A stretch of DNA of 64,000 bases from Pisolithus tinctorius. Lineage: Eukaryota > Basidiomycota > Agaricomycetes > Boletales > Pisolithaceae. Location: the NCBI GenBank assembly GCA_024663395.1, contig JANFAH010000032.1, forward strand, positions 310,001-374,000. Reading direction: 5' to 3'. The translations under genes were made by a program, and so were the position numbers. The notes beneath the pieces were generated by a model. That model saw only the letters and a program-made list of their open reading frames with translations, was not told where the DNA came from and made no database searches. Positions 22,720-33,632 of the stretch are shown one piece after another; positions within the stretch are counted from its first letter, which is position 1, and the number at the start of each line of letters is the position of its first letter.

Positions 22720-24913
22720 TACAAGCGATGGCAATGGCAGCAACCCGAGCAACAGCAATGATGACGATGACCCTACTTAGCACAGATAAATGGCCGTACG
22801 AGATTGGAGGTGCCATCCAATGGGAACAATGTGTGATGAGCATGGATACTGAGCTTGATGGCTCAGAGGTACATTTTGATTTTGAGATGCTTTACTTACA
22901 TCTATGCTATTCTAGGGAAGGTAGCTATCTACGATGAACAGCAACAATCATGATACAAAGAATGACAACAACAACAGCATTTTACACAGACTGATGGACA
23001 CGAGAGGCTAGGACAGCCATTTGATGGGAACAAGGCACAGTGAGCATGGATACTGGGCTTGATGGCCCAAGGTTCTGTTTTGATTTCATAGCATTTTACT
23101 TACAATGTTTCTATTCTAGGTCAAATGAATATCTATGATGAACAGTGACTGCGGTACAAAGAAGAACAATGTCGTTGATGCTCAGCACAGATTGAGGGCC
23201 ACACAAGGCTAGAACAACTGCTTGATGGAGACAAGGCGCAAGGAGCACAGGCACAGAGCCTGATGGCTCAAGAGTTCATTTCAGATTTGAAACGTCATAC
23301 TTACATCTATTCTACACTAGGAGCAACTGGTGTATGTGACGAAGGATGGATATCATCCAGACGACTGCAGTACAAAGAACGATGGCAGCGGTGACGCTCA
23401 ACACAGATCAAAGGCCATGCGACACTAGATCAACTGTTCAATGGAGACAATGCATGACAAGCGTGGGTACAGAGCTTGACAGCTCGCAGGTTTGTTTTGG
23501 AGTTGGAACATTTGACTTATGTCTATTCTACACTAGGGAAAACAGCTATACGAGATGACATCCAAGCTACATCCAAGGGACCATGATACAAGGAGCTACA
23601 ACAATCTACAAAGAAAGACAAGTGTGAAGATCACAGCTCAAACTGCAACAGCAATCATCGAAGATACAAGATCCGACAGACATGGGCACCAAGCATGACA
23701 GCCTGAGTTTCTATTTTAGTTGTGCAACTTTTTACTCACAGATAGGTTATTCTAGAGTAGACAATAGTTCAGAAGGAAGAACACATCAACTTACAGAGCA
23801 TCAAGTACTGTGACCACTCACAACACTCAGGAAGCACATCAATTCTACAAGTTACTACCATTTTCACCAAAACTACCCCCATTACAAGGCGAAGTTGATG
23901 GAGCCATCCATCTGTGGAGATGTGTTCACACACTCGAAGCATGGCAGCCCCAGTTTTTATTTAAAGGACAAGACACAGCAAGTTACAGAAGGACAAGTGC
24001 AACAAATATGGTTTGACCTACAACAGCGAGTTTCGAAGTCACTGCAACATGTGAGCAGTTCCAAGATCGTGCTGATTGGGCTCGAAGGCCCAGAGTTTAG
24101 TCTTTCTGTTCAAGTGCTTTACTTACAGCTACTTCATCTTAGGGTATACAGGCATCTACAAAGTATCGAAGAATCTACAGCTAACTACGAACAAAGTGTG
24201 ACAAGACAAGCGCAAGGACTACAGATCGATCTATGGCAACGATTGTCAAGGATATGAGATCCGACGAGCATCAAAGCTGAGCCCAACAGCTCAAGGTTTC
24301 ATTCCAGTTTTGAACCATTTCACTTACATCGACTCTATGCTAGGGACAATGGATGCACGCAACAAGACATGAGTGATGACCAGGCGAGGGCGACATGAAC
24401 ACCTTCAACAGTGTATGAGGAGAAGAACTTCCTACCACCGGTTTACATCAAGACTACAGTCACTATTCTCAGGCGAGCTGTGCTCAGGCTCAAACCACAG
24501 CTTACTTGCCATGTAGTGCGATCACTCACTGCGCTTGGGAAGCACGCCAATGATAGGGTCTTGCAAGATGCATCAATGCCCCTAGACCACTATGGCTCAA
24601 GTTTTAGCTTTAGTTTTGCAGCTTTTCACTTATGGATACATTGTACCAAGGTAGATGACGATTTAGAAGAAGGATCACCCCGGGTTATAGCGTGACAAGT
24701 ACATCAAATGCGAAATACCGAAAGTGAAATGCTCGAGGCAACATTATGGACTCACATGCAAGAACAGCTACAGATCACAGTACAACAGCGAAATTCAGAG
24801 TCAAAATGAGACACGCAATGTGCAAAGAGCATCGAGACTGTGCTGAGGGGGCTTGAAGGCCCAAGTCTCGGTTTTTTCTTTCAAATGTTTTACTTACAAT
24901 GACATTGTTTCAG
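22720..24913 (+). repeat. Tandem array of about 200-bp exon plus mini-intron modules
   Basis: At least nine diverged modules. Each has about 150 nt of exon-like sequence ending in a short inverted repeat (GAGC...GCTC or GGGC...GCCC; at 22851, 23055, 23256, 23472, 24078, 24279, 24849), then within 3-6 nt a 47-50 nt intron-like block starting GT and T-rich, with an ACTTAC branch-like box and a (T/A)AG end. Blocks: 22869-22915, 23072-23119, 23274-23320, 23490-23536, 23707-23755, 24095-24142, 24296-24343, 24601-24650, 24865-24913. Exon parts of the first four modules are clearly homologous, so this is tandem duplication of a unit. Confidence 0.7.
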
Positions 24914-24998
24914 GGAGCACATGTTTCTACAAAGTATTGACAACTCTTCAAGCTACGACACACCTACAGTGTGAAGGTTCACCTCAAGGCCAGCAGCC

Positions 24999-26128
24999 AT
25001 GTCCCTTCCAAATGTCAATGCCTACCTTGTCAATGGTTGAAGTGGTTTCAAAGGGCAACATATCATCAAGCAGCTAGTGAAGCGAGACCCCATCTCCATG
25101 CTGGATATTGTGCAGAGACATCATGATGTCCTGTTTTATTTGGGAGGCATCATAGATGATCAAGACATGTTGGAGGTATTGGACAAGTTGGGTGCTACGT
25201 GTATCTTACACCTAGCCTCACTGCAGCAAGGCATGAGAGACCCCTCTGTCTACTACAAGGCCAACATCAAGGGCATCTGAGCCGTCATTGATGCAGCTAT
25301 CGCAGCTGGCATCTGTAGGCTCATCTACATGAGTTCTGCAAGCTGTCATAACTGTGCGTTCGTCATAGGTCTTTACTCACTCCGCAACCTTTTCCACCGG
25401 TCATTCGCTCACTCCGCACCAACTCTGCCCACCTTCTATCGTCTATGAACCATCTCCGCTCCGACTGTTGTCGGACTTGTGTTACTCTCCTACCGGACCG
25501 AGTGGTCCGTTCTCTGAGGGGTCATGTGACTACCTTCGCAGTCAGGTACTCCGCAGTGTGCTCACCGCATGGTCCAGCGTCTGGACTATTTCCTTTTCTA
25601 GATGTTCTGTGTTACCCGTTCATATGTCCTCCATCTACCCTTCATTCGTCGTCCAGGAAATTTTACTTGAAAATTTATGAGTCTCCATATGTCAGTTCCG
25701 ATTCTGGTTACTGTACCTCCGTAGCAGTATAAGAGCATGTACTGTACTCCGCTGTTCTTCAGTACAAATATCAACTTAGTTCCTACTCCCTCTGATTCCA
25801 TCTTCTGCCTGTCGGAGTTAGCTCCGACTCTCCGTCTGTACTCTCCCTCTGAAATACAAGGGCTGAGATCGTGCAAGGGGGTAGCACACGAGCTAAACCC
25901 GACGCCCTCACTCTGCTCTGCCTTTGTCTCGGCGGTCTTCGTTCCTGCTGACACTCCGCTAGTCGGAGTTTCGTTCTTCCCTGTCGGACTTGCTTCCAAA
26001 CCACTCTCTAGACCTTATATAGCGTCGGAGTTGGTCGGAGTAGGCCCGGACTTGACACAAGCATTGTATTTAATGGCACCGATGCCATGAATGTCAATGG
26101 ACAAACATCCTATTCCCACAAGCCATTT
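24999..26128 (+). pseudogene. Captured fragment of sterol-4-alpha-carboxylate 3-dehydrogenase (ERG26-like), split by a solo LTR-A
   Basis: From ATG at 24999 the frame has a Rossmann start (LVNG-stop-SGFKGQHIIKQL, from a GGSGFLG-type motif), then DIVQRHHDV, ATCILHLASLQQGMRDPS, YYKANIKG and AVIDAAIAAG, and, across the LTR at 25343/26063, SSAS-IVFNGTDAMNVNG to FDTYN. This order matches the N-terminal about 150 residues of the 3-beta-HSD/ERG26 family (C-4 demethylation in ergosterol synthesis). There are two in-frame TGA codons (25038, 25278). No introns are seen, suggesting capture of spliced RNA. Homology stops near 26128. A gene fragment inside element C, not a functional sterol gene. Confidence 0.75.
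25344..26057 (+). mobile_element. Solo LTR-A with CAAGC target duplication
   Basis: 714 bp, TGTCATAACT...GGACTTGACA, plus orientation. CAAGC at 25339-25343 is repeated at 26058-26062. It lies inside the ERG26-like fragment. Confidence 0.95.
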
Positions 26129-26161
26129 GACACATATAATCTACTGCCTTACCACTCTACC

Positions 26162-26674
26162 ATGTCGAGCAGACCTAGACTAGACCCTGAGGGCACGACA
26201 GCAAAGCTCAACGAATCTCTACACTGCGCTCTCCCTCCCATATGTGCCACAACCAAATATCACCACTCAGTGTGGACACTCGGTCCCTATGTCACACCCA
26301 CACCCAACGCTGAATCCATCCTATCAGCATTCAACACCCCATTCAACTCACATGAACTCGAGTGCCTCACCATCCATTCTCGAGTCGAAGGACAGGTGCT
26401 CTTCATCCTGAATGGAGAGCAGGTTCATTGCTGGGACTTTACAGGAGTACATGACAAGTACAAATGGGTGCTATTGAGTTTAGAGGTACAAAGTACATAC
26501 GAGCGACTAGGAGAGGCAACAGGAGTACGAGGGACAGTGATGCGGTTCACTGGTGATCGATGGTCATTCGAAGCAATAGAAGTCATTCAAAGGAGGAGAG
26601 ATGAAGGAGATTCATGTGCTGAGCTCAACAGCTCATTATTTCTCTTTCGTTCTGTGTCATTTCACTTACAGTGA
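26162..26674 (+). CDS. Element C ORF, 171 residues, unknown
   Basis: MSSRPRLDPEGTTAKLNESL... open to 26672, after the ERG26 fragment. A central block, VEGQVLFILNGEQVHCWDF, gives regular amphipathic spacing but no recognised family. Its last codons read into another hairpin (26621-26634) and intron-like block. Confidence 0.3.
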   Translation: MSSRPRLDPEGTTAKLNESLHCALPPICATTKYHHSVWTLGPYVTPTPNAESILSAFNTPFNSHELECLTIHSRVEGQVLFILNGEQVHCWDFTGVHDKYKWVLLSLEVQSTYERLGEATGVRGTVMRFTGDRWSFEAIEVIQRRRDEGDSCAELNSSLFLFRSVSFHLQ

Positions 26675-27621
26675 TGTTACTATAGGGAAACCCAGTCTCT
26701 ATGACAGAGTACAAGAACATATGAGACAGGACAGAGGACTGTCAATGCAGAACTATGCAGTGTGGTACAACAGCCTTACTACAAGTGGGGAGATTTGGTA
26801 TGGTACTCGAGAGGACTAGCACTGGCATTGCAGTGCAGTGTTGAAGGAAGCGAGATGTTCAAAGACAAAGACCAGGAGACTGTGTGGTGGATGTTAGTGA
26901 CAAAGACGAGGCTTAGCACATGCCAATAGCTGTGCAAGATAGGAAGAGCTATTTGTTGGAGACAAAGAATGATGGACATGGATGCTGAGCTCGACAGCTC
27001 GGGTTTTCGTTTTGATCTTAGAACATTTTATTTACATCCTCATTATTCTAGGGAAGATGGACATCTGCAATGAATTGCGATCGTGATACAAGAGACTACG
27101 ATGAACTGTGAGAAAAGGACATGTGGAGGTACAGTAGAAGAGTTTGGAGACCTATGAAGTCCGAATGGGGTGTCAGGCGATGGGAATGCAGTAGTACCAA
27201 CTCTCAGTATGAAGAGCCATCCACCAAGTAATGTGGATTCAGGCACCAAGCCTGAGCACTCATTTTTGTCTTTTGTTTGTATGATGTTCTACTCATGAAT
27301 CTACAGGTCTAAGGTACTTGACGAAGTCGAAGTGCAGTTGCTGATATCTGAAGGAAAAGAAGATGCCAAGTACCCTAGCACAAAGGAAAAGGCAATCAAC
27401 AGGGATGGACAGCTCGAGGCTGTTCATCAGTACTTAGTATCAGGACTCTGTCCACCTGACTGTGAGGTGGGAGGATGAAGCTCGAGATTGAACAAAGTTA
27501 GTGCTTGTAACTGTTGGAGTCGAAGACCTATCTTCGAAGCAGGCCTGAAGATCTACAGATTGAAGGTGACATGTTCTGTTATTATTCAAGCTTATACTAT
27601 GTTGAAATATTTTGTTTCTAG
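26621..27621 (+). repeat. Further hairpin plus mini-intron modules of element C
   Basis: Modules like those at 22720-24913: hairpin 26621-26634 with block to 26685; hairpin GAGCT-CGAC-AGCTC at 26987-27000 with block 27003-27051; and weaker ones ending at 27306 and 27621. Spacing is looser (about 250-370 bp). Confidence 0.55.
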
Positions 27622-28489
27622 CAGTGAAGAAGTAGTGAATGAAGATGGGCAACTCGAGGTCACTCAGCAATACTTAGCACAAGGGCTTTGGCCACCAGAT
27701 GGAGTACCAGATGAAGTACAAGAAGTCAAGCATGCACGTGCGCAGAGAGTTGATGGTAAGAGAATGAGAAGGACGGTATAGAGAGAGTCCTGGTGAGCAT
27801 ATTGGTGTATAGTTTTCCTTACATGAGTTTTGCTTTGTGCGAAGTCATTCAACCGAGTCACGCTAGTCTTTGGGCGGTTCTACTCACCCTGACATGTAGT
27901 TTCAGTTTTCTTTCATCCTTTTTATATGTGCTGGATCATCTTAAGGACAAGCAGGAGTCAAGAACACATATGTGTTCAAGGATAGTAAATACACAACTGA
28001 GCGAGAGTTTTTTTTAGGTACATATATGACTTCGAACTGCCTTGTAAAGGGCAGGTGTCCACTGTACCAGCCACAGTGCTGCATCAAACTGTGTTACCAT
28101 TTCGCACAAAGACTGTGCCTCGAAGAGCAGTCTTTGACTCACTCCACACTTGATTTATTACTCACTTGTTTGTTTGCCTGGAGTTTATCTCCATTGTCAT
28201 TTGGTTCGAGGTTTGGGTTGCGAGGGGAGTGTTCGAGAAGCAGAGTGCATGTTCAAGGCCAGGTGGCATTTTTGTGGGTGGAAAGAGTTGCATTCAAGGG
28301 CAAGGAGTTTTGAAGAATGGGAGGATTGTGCTGTGAGGCCGGGAGTGGGTCTTGGGAGAGAAGGGGGGTCATGTTTGAGTAGTGCGAGGTTAGAGGGGCA
28401 AGGTGCCATGTTCAAAGGTCGAGGGAAGTAGATGTTCGTGCGAGGAGGAGAGCAACTGAGGACAGTCAGATTCTAAACTGCCCCTCAGA
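27622..28489 (+). other. 3' internal region of element C
   Basis: No recognised coding sequence. It ends with GAGGACAGTCAGATTC, then TAAACTGCCCCTCAGA directly before the 3' LTR, the C-family version of the hairpin motif at 16075-16108 (stem CTGAGG/CCTCAG). Confidence 0.5.
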
Positions 28490-29367
28490 TGTAGGGAACA
28501 AGTTCGAGTTCCCTAGGAGAAGCAGTCTGGGTCATGAGTTCAGGGGTGGAGAGTTTTCTTTTGTTTTTTGCATTAGGGCCACTCAAAGTTAAATGTGGAA
28601 AAAACATGCAAGCAAACTCAAGTGTGGTTGAGTTGTGAGTTGAGCAAATATTTAAGCTCCGACTGGAGATTAAAACTCCACTGAAAAGTGTGCATGCTTA
28701 TCAACAGAGAGATCTAACAAGTGATAATGAACTGAGAGCAAAGACAAACATCCACATTCATATGTACTACTACATGCTATTGTAGTGTGAATACAAAGCA
28801 GATGTATACATGGGGGAGGGAGGGAGACAAGAATACAGATAGGGGGGGGAATGGGGATGCATACTAAATGATGATCAATATTCTGATTAGACAAGATCAG
28901 TCGGAGTTTGAATACTGATATTCTCAGCCGAAAACTCACCACAAACACCTGACAAACACCTGAGGAATTAGCTGAACCTCTAGCAACTTTGAGCACACCG
29001 ATTGTACCACTGGACTTGGTGGTGAGCAGCTGCATTGCTGACTAAGCGTGTGTGCTGTGTTTGCGCGAGTTCAGTTTACCATAACAACCAGTACATGTAA
29101 CAGGCCCTCAGTAGTAGGGTGAATTTGTCTTGCAATTTGGTGAGTTTTTGAAGTTGAATTTATTACTTTGGGGAGTACCCAAAGTGCCAGGAGGACTGGC
29201 AAGAGTATTAGACAGGCACAGCTAAGTATCCTTTTACAGTTCGCATTTTTCACCCTTTTACTACACTTCATTTCTCCAAAACAGGACCTCCCTTTTGGGT
29301 CAAGCACAAATCTTGCCCATCACTGACATTTACTAATTCTAGGTACTTCTTTTTACCTATTCCTACA
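28490..29367 (+). mobile_element. LTR-C, 3' LTR, enlarged by a MITE
   Basis: 878 bp, or about 450 bp without the 426-bp insert and its duplication. Same TGTAGGGAAC start and TTCCTACA end as the 5' LTR. ATGG follows (29368-29371). Confidence 0.92.
28575..29000. mobile_element. MITE, 426 bp
   Basis: An insert absent from LTR-C1. Ends AGGGCCACTCAAAGTT and AACTTTGAGCACACCG share a perfect CTCAAAGTT inverted repeat placed 7 nt from each tip. ATT is duplicated on both sides (28572-28574, 29001-29003). A 3-bp duplication and GG-rich tips suit a PIF/Harbinger-type MITE. No ORF. Confidence 0.8.
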
Positions 29368-29371
29368 ATGG

Positions 29372-29609
29372 TAGGAAGTGAGTCCACAGCTCCTTTTTCC
29401 TGGGCCTCGAGCTTCACTGGATGTGTTGCTGACTCCTTATGATATGGGTTTCACAGCTCAGCTCGATGACTTGGGTCTTGGCTTCAGGCCAGAAAACCTA
29501 CCAGTTTTCACCCAGTCCCTTTCAAGCAACACCCATAGTGATATCGTACTACACCAAATACCTTTAGATTATCTCCCTCGATCTCCGTACATTCCTTTCC
29601 CCTAGCTAA
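29372..29609 (+). other. End of DIRS-like element: recombinase stop and 3' sequence
   Basis: The TAG at 29372 closes the recombinase frame interrupted at 20221. About 230 bp without a recognised gene follows before RPAP1-like sequence starts near 29620. Confidence 0.6.
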
Positions 29610-30100
29610 CTAGTAGAACACATAGAGTGTTGGAAGGGGTGTTAGAAGTTGCTTTGTCATAAACGGGTCCAGTAGCCAACCCATCAACTTCTCTGCGACA
29701 TCGCTCTCGAAGACCTCTGCCGGTGAGTCCATTCCAGATACACCACTACCCACGCCGTGCTCGTGCATACACACCATCATACACGCACACACCAAAACTC
29801 GGCAGGTTCGGGGGCATACACGCCGAGTCTCCAGCGCTGGTGCAGACCGCACGAGATGTGAAGTAGAAGTGTAGCTCGCACGACGTCCACCTCTAAAACA
29901 TCCCAAACAGTAGGCAGACCACGAAAAATGCGGGATGTCCCCAGTCTCGATGGGTGTGTAAGCGGAGTCACAAGCCAGTCCCGAGGCAGAAAAAGACTGG
30001 CAGTCTTGACTTGTTCCGGTAGATAGGGAGTGCGACCGGGGAGTCTAAGAATTGTGCTATGGGAGATGCTCTCTGTAGGAGGCGACCTTTTATGTCAGAT
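29610..30100 (-). pseudogene. RPAP1 C-terminal fragment (relic 1)
   Basis: Minus-strand pieces such as VAEKLMGWLLDPF, GVGSGVSGMDS and LVTPLTHPSRLGTS correspond, in order, to a middle part of RPAP1 (46480-46880). Several frames, no intact ORF. It is closer to the relic at 44600-45230 than to the intact gene, so this fragment was already part of the unit that was later duplicated. Confidence 0.7.
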
Positions 30101-30119
30101 GGTACCCGAATCAGCGAAA

Positions 30120-30330
30120 CTGATCAGCAGGCGTGAAAGAACTCACAGGTAAAGACAGAGTGTGTGTAGAGCGGACAAAATCGGCTGTCAGTGAGATCTA
30201 TATCACGGGACGATTCTAGTAGGGGCTTACACCGCTGTATGGGAGAGAGGAATTTGGGCTGTAGGTGCTGCTCAACTCGCGCAGATTGAAGAGCTGGGAA
30301 GGAGCTCACTACCGCTGGTCACAGGAAGGC
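30120..30330. repeat. Short relic repeated three times in the window
   Basis: Contains GAAAGAACTCACAGGTAAAG and GAGCTGGGAAGGAGCTCACT. Diverged copies lie at 42840-43090 and 45265-45500. Probably a fragment of a lost gene or its promoter; not identified. Confidence 0.5.
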
Positions 30331-30405
30331 GAGAATTAATATCAATACTTGCAATTGCATACTTGAAGTCAGGATTGTCAGGGGCAAAATACAGTATACA
30401 CCAAT

Positions 30406-33400
30406 TTAGTCTTCCTTCCGCCCCAAAATAACCTTCACCCGCTCAGCCATAACGCCACTAATAACATCCCGCACATATTCTACCCTCTCCGCCTTATCTG
30501 TCTCAGCTAAATCATCTTCAAAGCATGATGGAGGCCACAAGAATCCACCTCTTGGACTTTGGCAGTACAACAAGACATCCTGCACAGCTGGAGCGTCACC
30601 CCGGTTTAGAAGTAGCCGAAGCAGCGTTGGCCCTGTAAGAGAAACAGATGATTGACCGGGATCGGTCGGTGGTGTTACTGTCATAACTTCGCCTCCGTCC
30701 GTAACGGTGTTATTGCTACTGGTCCCATCTTCAGCTGCCCTCGCAAGCTTCTGTAGGTCTGGCAACGCCGAACACGCAACATGATGCACGGCAATAAGAC
30801 GCAGAAACCCCTGTGGTGCATTCGAACCTGCAAGGAGCGCCTGAAGGTACGCCCCAAGAATCCTTCCATTACGTTCGACAGGATACAAATACTCCCTGAT
30901 GTCCGGAGAAGCCAGCACACTGTCCGAGCCCGGCCATCCCAAGCCACAGCAAACGACCTGTTCCAAGCTGAGACGAACCGTCCTCACGACCTCAGTCACG
31001 GCACCGACAGCACCACCCACGCCTGAACTGGCTCGTGAACCGTCTCCGGCTTCACACCATACAAGTCGGCGGTAGTCACTTGGGTAACGCATGGCCAGAG
31101 CCGGAATCAGAAGTGCGCCGAAGATCGGGTGGGCGAAAGATACGGAAGTGTATAATGCGACAAGATCCGTTTAAACTGGTAGAATGGGATGTGATTCTGG
31201 GGGGTGAACCGGGAAAGCGAAGCAGATGTCGGTTCACTGCAAGCGGCGGCGGTGGGCGGAGATGGAGGGGGTATTGGAAGTTGCTTTGGTGTAAAAGGGT
31301 CTAGTAGCCACCCCATCAACTTCTCCACGATACTATCTCGGAAGACTCCTGTCGACGAGTCCATTCCAGATGCACCGCCGCCAACGCCGTGTTCAAACAT
31401 GCACACTTTCATACAGGCAAACACTACTTCGGCGGGTCCGAGAGCATATAGGCCGAGGCCCCAACGCTGAAGCACACCAGATGACACGTGGAGAAGTAGC
31501 AACGTAGCTCGCACGACCTCTACCTCTGATGCATCCCAACCAGTAGGCAGGCTGCGAAAAACGGGTGATGTCCCTGACCACAAGAGGTGTGTAAGCGGAG
31601 CTGTAAGCCAGTCCCGAGGCAGCGGAAGGCCAGTCTTGGCTTCTTCTGGCAGGTCAGGGGCGCCACCGGGAAGTCTAAGAGTCGTGCTGCGGGAAATGCT
31701 CTCAGTAGTAATGTATAGAGGACCAAGGTAGACATTCAGGTTGGGACGGATGGTGTGCTCGAAGAAAGGTTTAAGAATGTCAGTCGCGACGGATGGAAGT
31801 TACACATGAAACCCGGCAATCTGAGGTGTCACGGGTAGAATACAGTTTTCTTCCATGGCAATTGCAGCACTCGTCTCCGGGGATGACCCGGGTTATCATC
31901 GAAAGGCCTTGAGCGAGCCACAAGTCTGGACTAGTTCCAGGAATATGTCGAGAAAGCCGATGGAAGTACGCGAGCAGGCTGCTGAGAGGCCTCAGATGGA
32001 CTTGAAGGTACATTCCGTGTTTTTGTGGTAATGACCAGACGGGATGTGTGACTAACTCAGCGCAGAGCTTGGATAGTTTTCCAAACGGGAGCATAAACGG
32101 GGGGGAACCGAGTGGTACGTCTTTGAGAGGAGGTAGACAAGCGAGCCATAATCGGATTGCGGAGGAGAGGGCGCGGGTGGGTGTCACGATCAGCCTGAGA
32201 GCCTTTTCCATCCCTGGACCGTCTGTAGCCAGGATGCCCAAATGCTGCTTCACTGCTTCGAGAGCGGCACGCACAACTTTATGCTCTAACCCATCTTCCG
32301 CTTCAAATCCAGGCTGAACAGATTCCAAAACGTCCGATCGCTCTTTTTCCCCGCCTTTCATCCCATTAATCCTAGCTCCCTCCAACCACGCCGCCTCGAC
32401 ATTCCAAACAACACTCCATACCTCCCAATCTTGTTCAGCCTCCGTCAGATCCTTCCGAAGCAGCCGCATTTCACTCTCCCAACTCCAGGCAGTCACCTGA
32501 CTCCATGGTATCTCATGCGGGGGAGTGATAGCATGTGGGTCGGTAGCACAGACTATCCAAACTTCCAAAAGGGATGACCGCGCGGCACGTAGTTGCGATA
32601 ACGTCTTTGGGGCCAAGGGCGGCGATGACAGAACATATGAACCAAGAGCGGAGAAGTAGATGGAAGCTGATGTGGCAATATGAGAGTACAGCCCGTAGGA
32701 AGCCAAGATCCTATAAAATCGGAGTGTCTGGATCAGTAGCGACGTTGCGAGAGGTGTTGGGAAAGGTGACGAATTCGGCAGAAGGGTGGCGAATCTAAGC
32801 AGGGCGTCTGCGGGTTCAAGTAACGTTGAAGCGTTTGACCGAGAGGCGGACGCAAGGATAATGAGGAAGCGCAATGCCAAAGGGTCAGGAAGGAAGGAAT
32901 CTTCGCGGGGCGGGATAGGTGTCAGCAGGAAGGTTTGAATGATGACGGATACCAAATGAGGTGCGGTCATTATAGAGTTAGCTAGCTCGTTCGACTCCTG
33001 TGCAAATCGGTAAACAATAACCAGTAACTGTTCAAGGGTTTCATGGGGAAGCGAAGGCTGTACCAGCATTCCCGCGATGATTGGAAGTAGTTGTTCCGGG
33101 TGAGTCGAAGAGATAACATCAGGAGCGAAGTGGAGTTCGATACCCTCAACGTCGGCAGTACGATCGTCCCAAACGACTAGGCATTCCCCAACTACTTCAA
33201 CCGCCACGGCACTAACGCTACCATGCTCACTAATGGCCGAAAGGCCAGAAGCAAGAGCTTGCTTACGGAGTTCACCTTCCTTTCCAACGAGCTCCGCGAT
33301 TTTGTCTGGGGAGTCGCCGTCCTTAAGTCGTACACCTAAGCGGTGAACCACCTTCACGAGGACGCTAAGCATCGATGCACGCTGTGCAGGGACTGCGGAT

Positions 33401-33620
33401 CGTGACAGAAGAAAGATATCATCGAGTGTGTTACCTGCTCGATTCCCTTCCGCATGGTGGTGTAGTCCGAGATGGGATGGCAAAGTCTCTTTGGGTCAAA
33501 GCGGAGTTCGGAGGAATCAGGGGCTTGCATCCATTCGAGGTTCGGATCATTGTCCGGATCATCGTCGGATGCATGACGCCAGGGTACCCTTCTCCAACTG
33601 GGTGGGGTCGATTCAATAGC
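30406..33620 (-). pseudogene. RPAP1 duplicate, truncated and frameshifted
   Basis: Closely related to the intact gene at 45557-49102. A 2-nt deletion near 31893 and a deletion of about 40 nt near 31200 split it into ORFs 33483-31780 and 31092-30406. The linker around 33490 is also shortened, and the N-terminal exon with RPAP1_N is missing. The frame otherwise remains well preserved, so inactivation looks recent. A MULE-like element lies immediately upstream (33633). Confidence 0.9.
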
Positions 33621-33632
33621 GTTATCTCCGTA

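Noticed and set aside
22720..24913. Introner-like elements spreading independently
   Set aside because: The exon parts of adjacent modules are also homologous, so tandem duplication of exon plus intron explains the array better than intron insertion.
20222..29367. Element C as an autonomous retrotransposon
   Set aside because: No protease, RT, RNase H or integrase motif found in any frame of its 7.8-kb interior, only a Gag remnant.
30406..33620. Second functional RPAP1
   Set aside because: A 2-nt deletion near 31,893, a deletion of about 40 nt near 31,200 and loss of the N-terminal exon.
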